NCBI GenBank assembly: GCA_945937975.1
Contig: CAMEUD010000065.1
Span: forward strand, 1-6,695
Reading direction: 5' to 3'
Source: an uncultured Clostridia bacterium
Lineage (GTDB): Bacteria; Bacillota; Clostridia; Christensenellales; UBA1242
Length of the DNA stretch: 6,695 bases
Both the position numbers and the translations under genes were made by a program. Of this stretch, positions 5,035 through 6,695 are shown one piece after another. Numbering within the stretch: position 1 is the first letter of the stretch; the number at the start of each line of letters is the position of its first letter. Below the pieces are notes generated by a model. It saw only the letters and a program-made list of their open reading frames with translations, did no database searches and was not told the origin of the DNA.

Positions 5035-6695
5035 ATGAAAATATTAAATAAAAAATATTTAACATTTATTTTTCTTGCATTAACTTTGTGTTTTTGCAGT
5101 ATTTTTTGCTCTAATTTAAGTAGCAATATTTATGCAGAAGATTATTCTGATTTATTCACAATAAAACAGTATTCATCTTCAACTGACATTGGAACAATTA
5201 TTGAAGATGGAAAAGTCGCATACATAACTGCCAGTGATACAATTAAGGCAGAGATGAAACCAACACAATCAAAACAAATTGATTTCATTAATCCTTATAT
5301 CACCTATAATGGTCAAAGCATTAACTCAAGTGTTACAAGCAAATATTCAATCGAATATTCACACGATGGTATGAGGACTCTTTCATTAACACTCACCTTT
5401 AATGACCCAAACAAAGATGCACCATATGGCAAATATGATATTAGAATTGATTACATTGTAAGCGAAAATGGAGAATCATCTAACCAAACAATAACCTATT
5501 CATTCTATGCTTTGAAAAATATTGATTATTACAGTGGAACAACAGTAAACACAGTATTCAGCAACTGCAACAAAGTTGATAAAACTCTTGTAATGCCATA
5601 TGATAACATTTATCATTTTAATTATGGTTCAAAAGAATTACCAAGACTTGCCGTCAACTTTAAGAATATTAATCTTACAATAACAAAAACATTCCAAAAA
5701 ACCACAGCCACCCAAAAGATTTGGTTTGATGGAACAGAAGTAAAAACAGATAACAACCTTGTTTATTTTGAAGTTAATAATGAAAATGATTATGTTTATA
5801 TCACATTCAACGATTTGGGAACTTACTCAATTTCTTATAATTTCATTTACACATTTAATGGCACTGTTGAAGATATTGAAAAATCTTCACAAAATACAAA
5901 TGCAAAATATGTTGACCTTTTGGAAATATTTGGATACCAATTATATTATTCTGATATTGAAACAAGTTTGTTAAAAGAATTTAAAAACATAAATTCACAA
6001 GGTGCAATTCAAGATGAAATAACAGATATTTCATATTTGCTAACAACATTCAATGCAAGCCTAAATAACACACAAGACACAAATATACAAACTATTCTTT
6101 CAAAATTAAATAATAATGAAATAACAATTCAACAAACAAATCAATCACCTGTTCAATTTAAGTATAATGTTGAAATATTCAACAAAGATAATTCAGAAAT
6201 AGTTGACACACAAAGTGCTTACTATATGCTTGAATTTAACAAAGACACAAACTCATATTCAATTTTAAACAATTCAAGAACAAATTATGACAACTCTCCA
6301 CTAACAAAAGCAGGAATTTATCTTGTAAATGTTGTTTACAAATACACACCAACAATTATTGGAGCAGATGAAGCATGTCAAGCATCAAGCATTAAAGAAA
6401 CAACAACTGAAAAATTAAGAAGTCAATGGTTCGTTTTTGAAATAACAAAATCAACAACAAAGATTTCTATTCAAACAAATGATGATGGAAATAGTCAACC
6501 TTTAAATGATGGTTCATTTACAAACAAAGATGTATTAATTAAAAAAGATGAACAATCAAAATCAATATTTAATGCAAAAACAAAACTTGTTGTATCAGTT
6601 AAAGAAGGTTTTTCAGGAAATTATATTGACACAGAAATAACAGATGATAATGGTCAAGTATTTTCTAGCAACGGTAGCTACATCGTAACAATGTA
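5035..6695 (+). CDS. Large secreted, modular beta-rich surface protein (C-terminus cut by window edge)
   Basis: The frame is open from ATG 5035 to the right edge: 553 codons without a stop. The ribosome site is GGGGTGG at 5024-5030, four bases before the start. Residues 1-34 form a signal peptide: basic start, hydrophobic core at about 9-25, and probable cleavage after NIYA before EDYSDL. There is no proper lipobox, despite three cysteines in the core. The mature part is rich in Asn, Thr and Ser. A G-x-Y-then-alternating-hydrophobic strand recurs at 132 (GKYDIRIDY), 262 (GTYSISYNF), 427 (GIYLVNVVY) and 547 (GSYIVTM), as in closing strands of Ig-like beta-sandwich domains. FTNKDVLI at 495-502 resembles the entry strand of bacterial Ig-like domains. 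I recognise no enzyme motif. A surface adhesin or cell-wall-associated protein is inferred; sorting signal and repeats would lie in the missing part. A terminator isolates it from virD4. Confidence 0.82.
   Translation, partial: MKILNKKYLTFIFLALTLCFCSIFCSNLSSNIYAEDYSDLFTIKQYSSSTDIGTIIEDGKVAYITASDTIKAEMKPTQSKQIDFINPYITYNGQSINSSVTSKYSIEYSHDGMRTLSLTLTFNDPNKDAPYGKYDIRIDYIVSENGESSNQTITYSFYALKNIDYYSGTTVNTVFSNCNKVDKTLVMPYDNIYHFNYGSKELPRLAVNFKNINLTITKTFQKTTATQKIWFDGTEVKTDNNLVYFEVNNENDYVYITFNDLGTYSISYNFIYTFNGTVEDIEKSSQNTNAKYVDLLEIFGYQLYYSDIETSLLKEFKNINSQGAIQDEITDISYLLTTFNASLNNTQDTNIQTILSKLNNNEITIQQTNQSPVQFKYNVEIFNKDNSEIVDTQSAYYMLEFNKDTNSYSILNNSRTNYDNSPLTKAGIYLVNVVYKYTPTIIGADEACQASSIKETTTEKLRSQWFVFEITKSTTKISIQTNDDGNSQPLNDGSFTNKDVLIKKDEQSKSIFNAKTKLVVSVKEGFSGNYIDTEITDDNGQVFSSNGSYIVTM

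Noticed and set aside
5035..5140. Possible lipoprotein signal because of the cysteines at residues 19, 21 and 25
   Set aside because: None is preceded by a Leu-x-(Gly/Ala/Ser)-Cys lipobox, while a normal signal peptidase I site (NIYA then ED) follows the hydrophobic core.
1..6695. Mycoplasma-type genetic code, suggested by AT richness and the resemblance to mycoplasma conjugation proteins
   Set aside because: Tryptophan is TGG in the genes and no in-frame TGA occurs in any of the four, so the standard bacterial code is sufficient.

Overview
This window comes from an AT-rich bacterial genome that reads with the standard bacterial code. Tryptophans are TGG throughout and no in-frame TGA occurs in any of the four genes. 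The signals are Gram-positive in type: near-consensus Shine-Dalgarno sites, sigma-A-like promoters, a classical signal peptide and U-tract terminators. A low-GC Bacillota, possibly an uncultured host-associated member, fits best, but nothing here fixes the taxon.

From the left edge to about 2430, two genes lie on the minus strand. The first in transcription order is a 121-residue, two-helix protein resembling VirB2-like conjugation pilins (2061-2426). It has its own promoter, a perfect AGGAGG ribosome site and its own intrinsic terminator. Next is a large polytopic membrane protein of the TrbL/VirB6 class (1-1871), which runs off the left edge and has a separate extended -10 promoter. A 423-base, very AT-rich gene-free region (2427-2849) follows. 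It carries divergent promoters and two overlapping inverted repeats.

On the plus strand, 2850-4826 encodes a complete 658-residue VirD4/TraG-type coupling protein with two N-terminal membrane helices, Walker A and Walker B, ending at a clear terminator (4852-4882). A 208-base AT-rich gap with two overlapping palindromes leads to a long secreted protein (5035 to the right edge, at least 553 residues, 3' end missing). It has a signal peptide and repeated beta-rich, Ig-like-looking segments.

Together the first three genes are the coupling ATPase, a candidate pilin and the inner-membrane channel core of a type IV secretion or conjugation apparatus, most likely part of an integrative conjugative element. 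In the Gram-positive elements I know of this type, the coupling protein, small membrane protein and TrbL-like protein are usually co-directional; here the coupling protein is divergent. The secreted protein is transcriptionally separate and may be a surface adhesin of the element or an unrelated host gene. No relaxase, VirB4 ATPase, integrase, attachment site, tRNA, rRNA or CRISPR array was seen.
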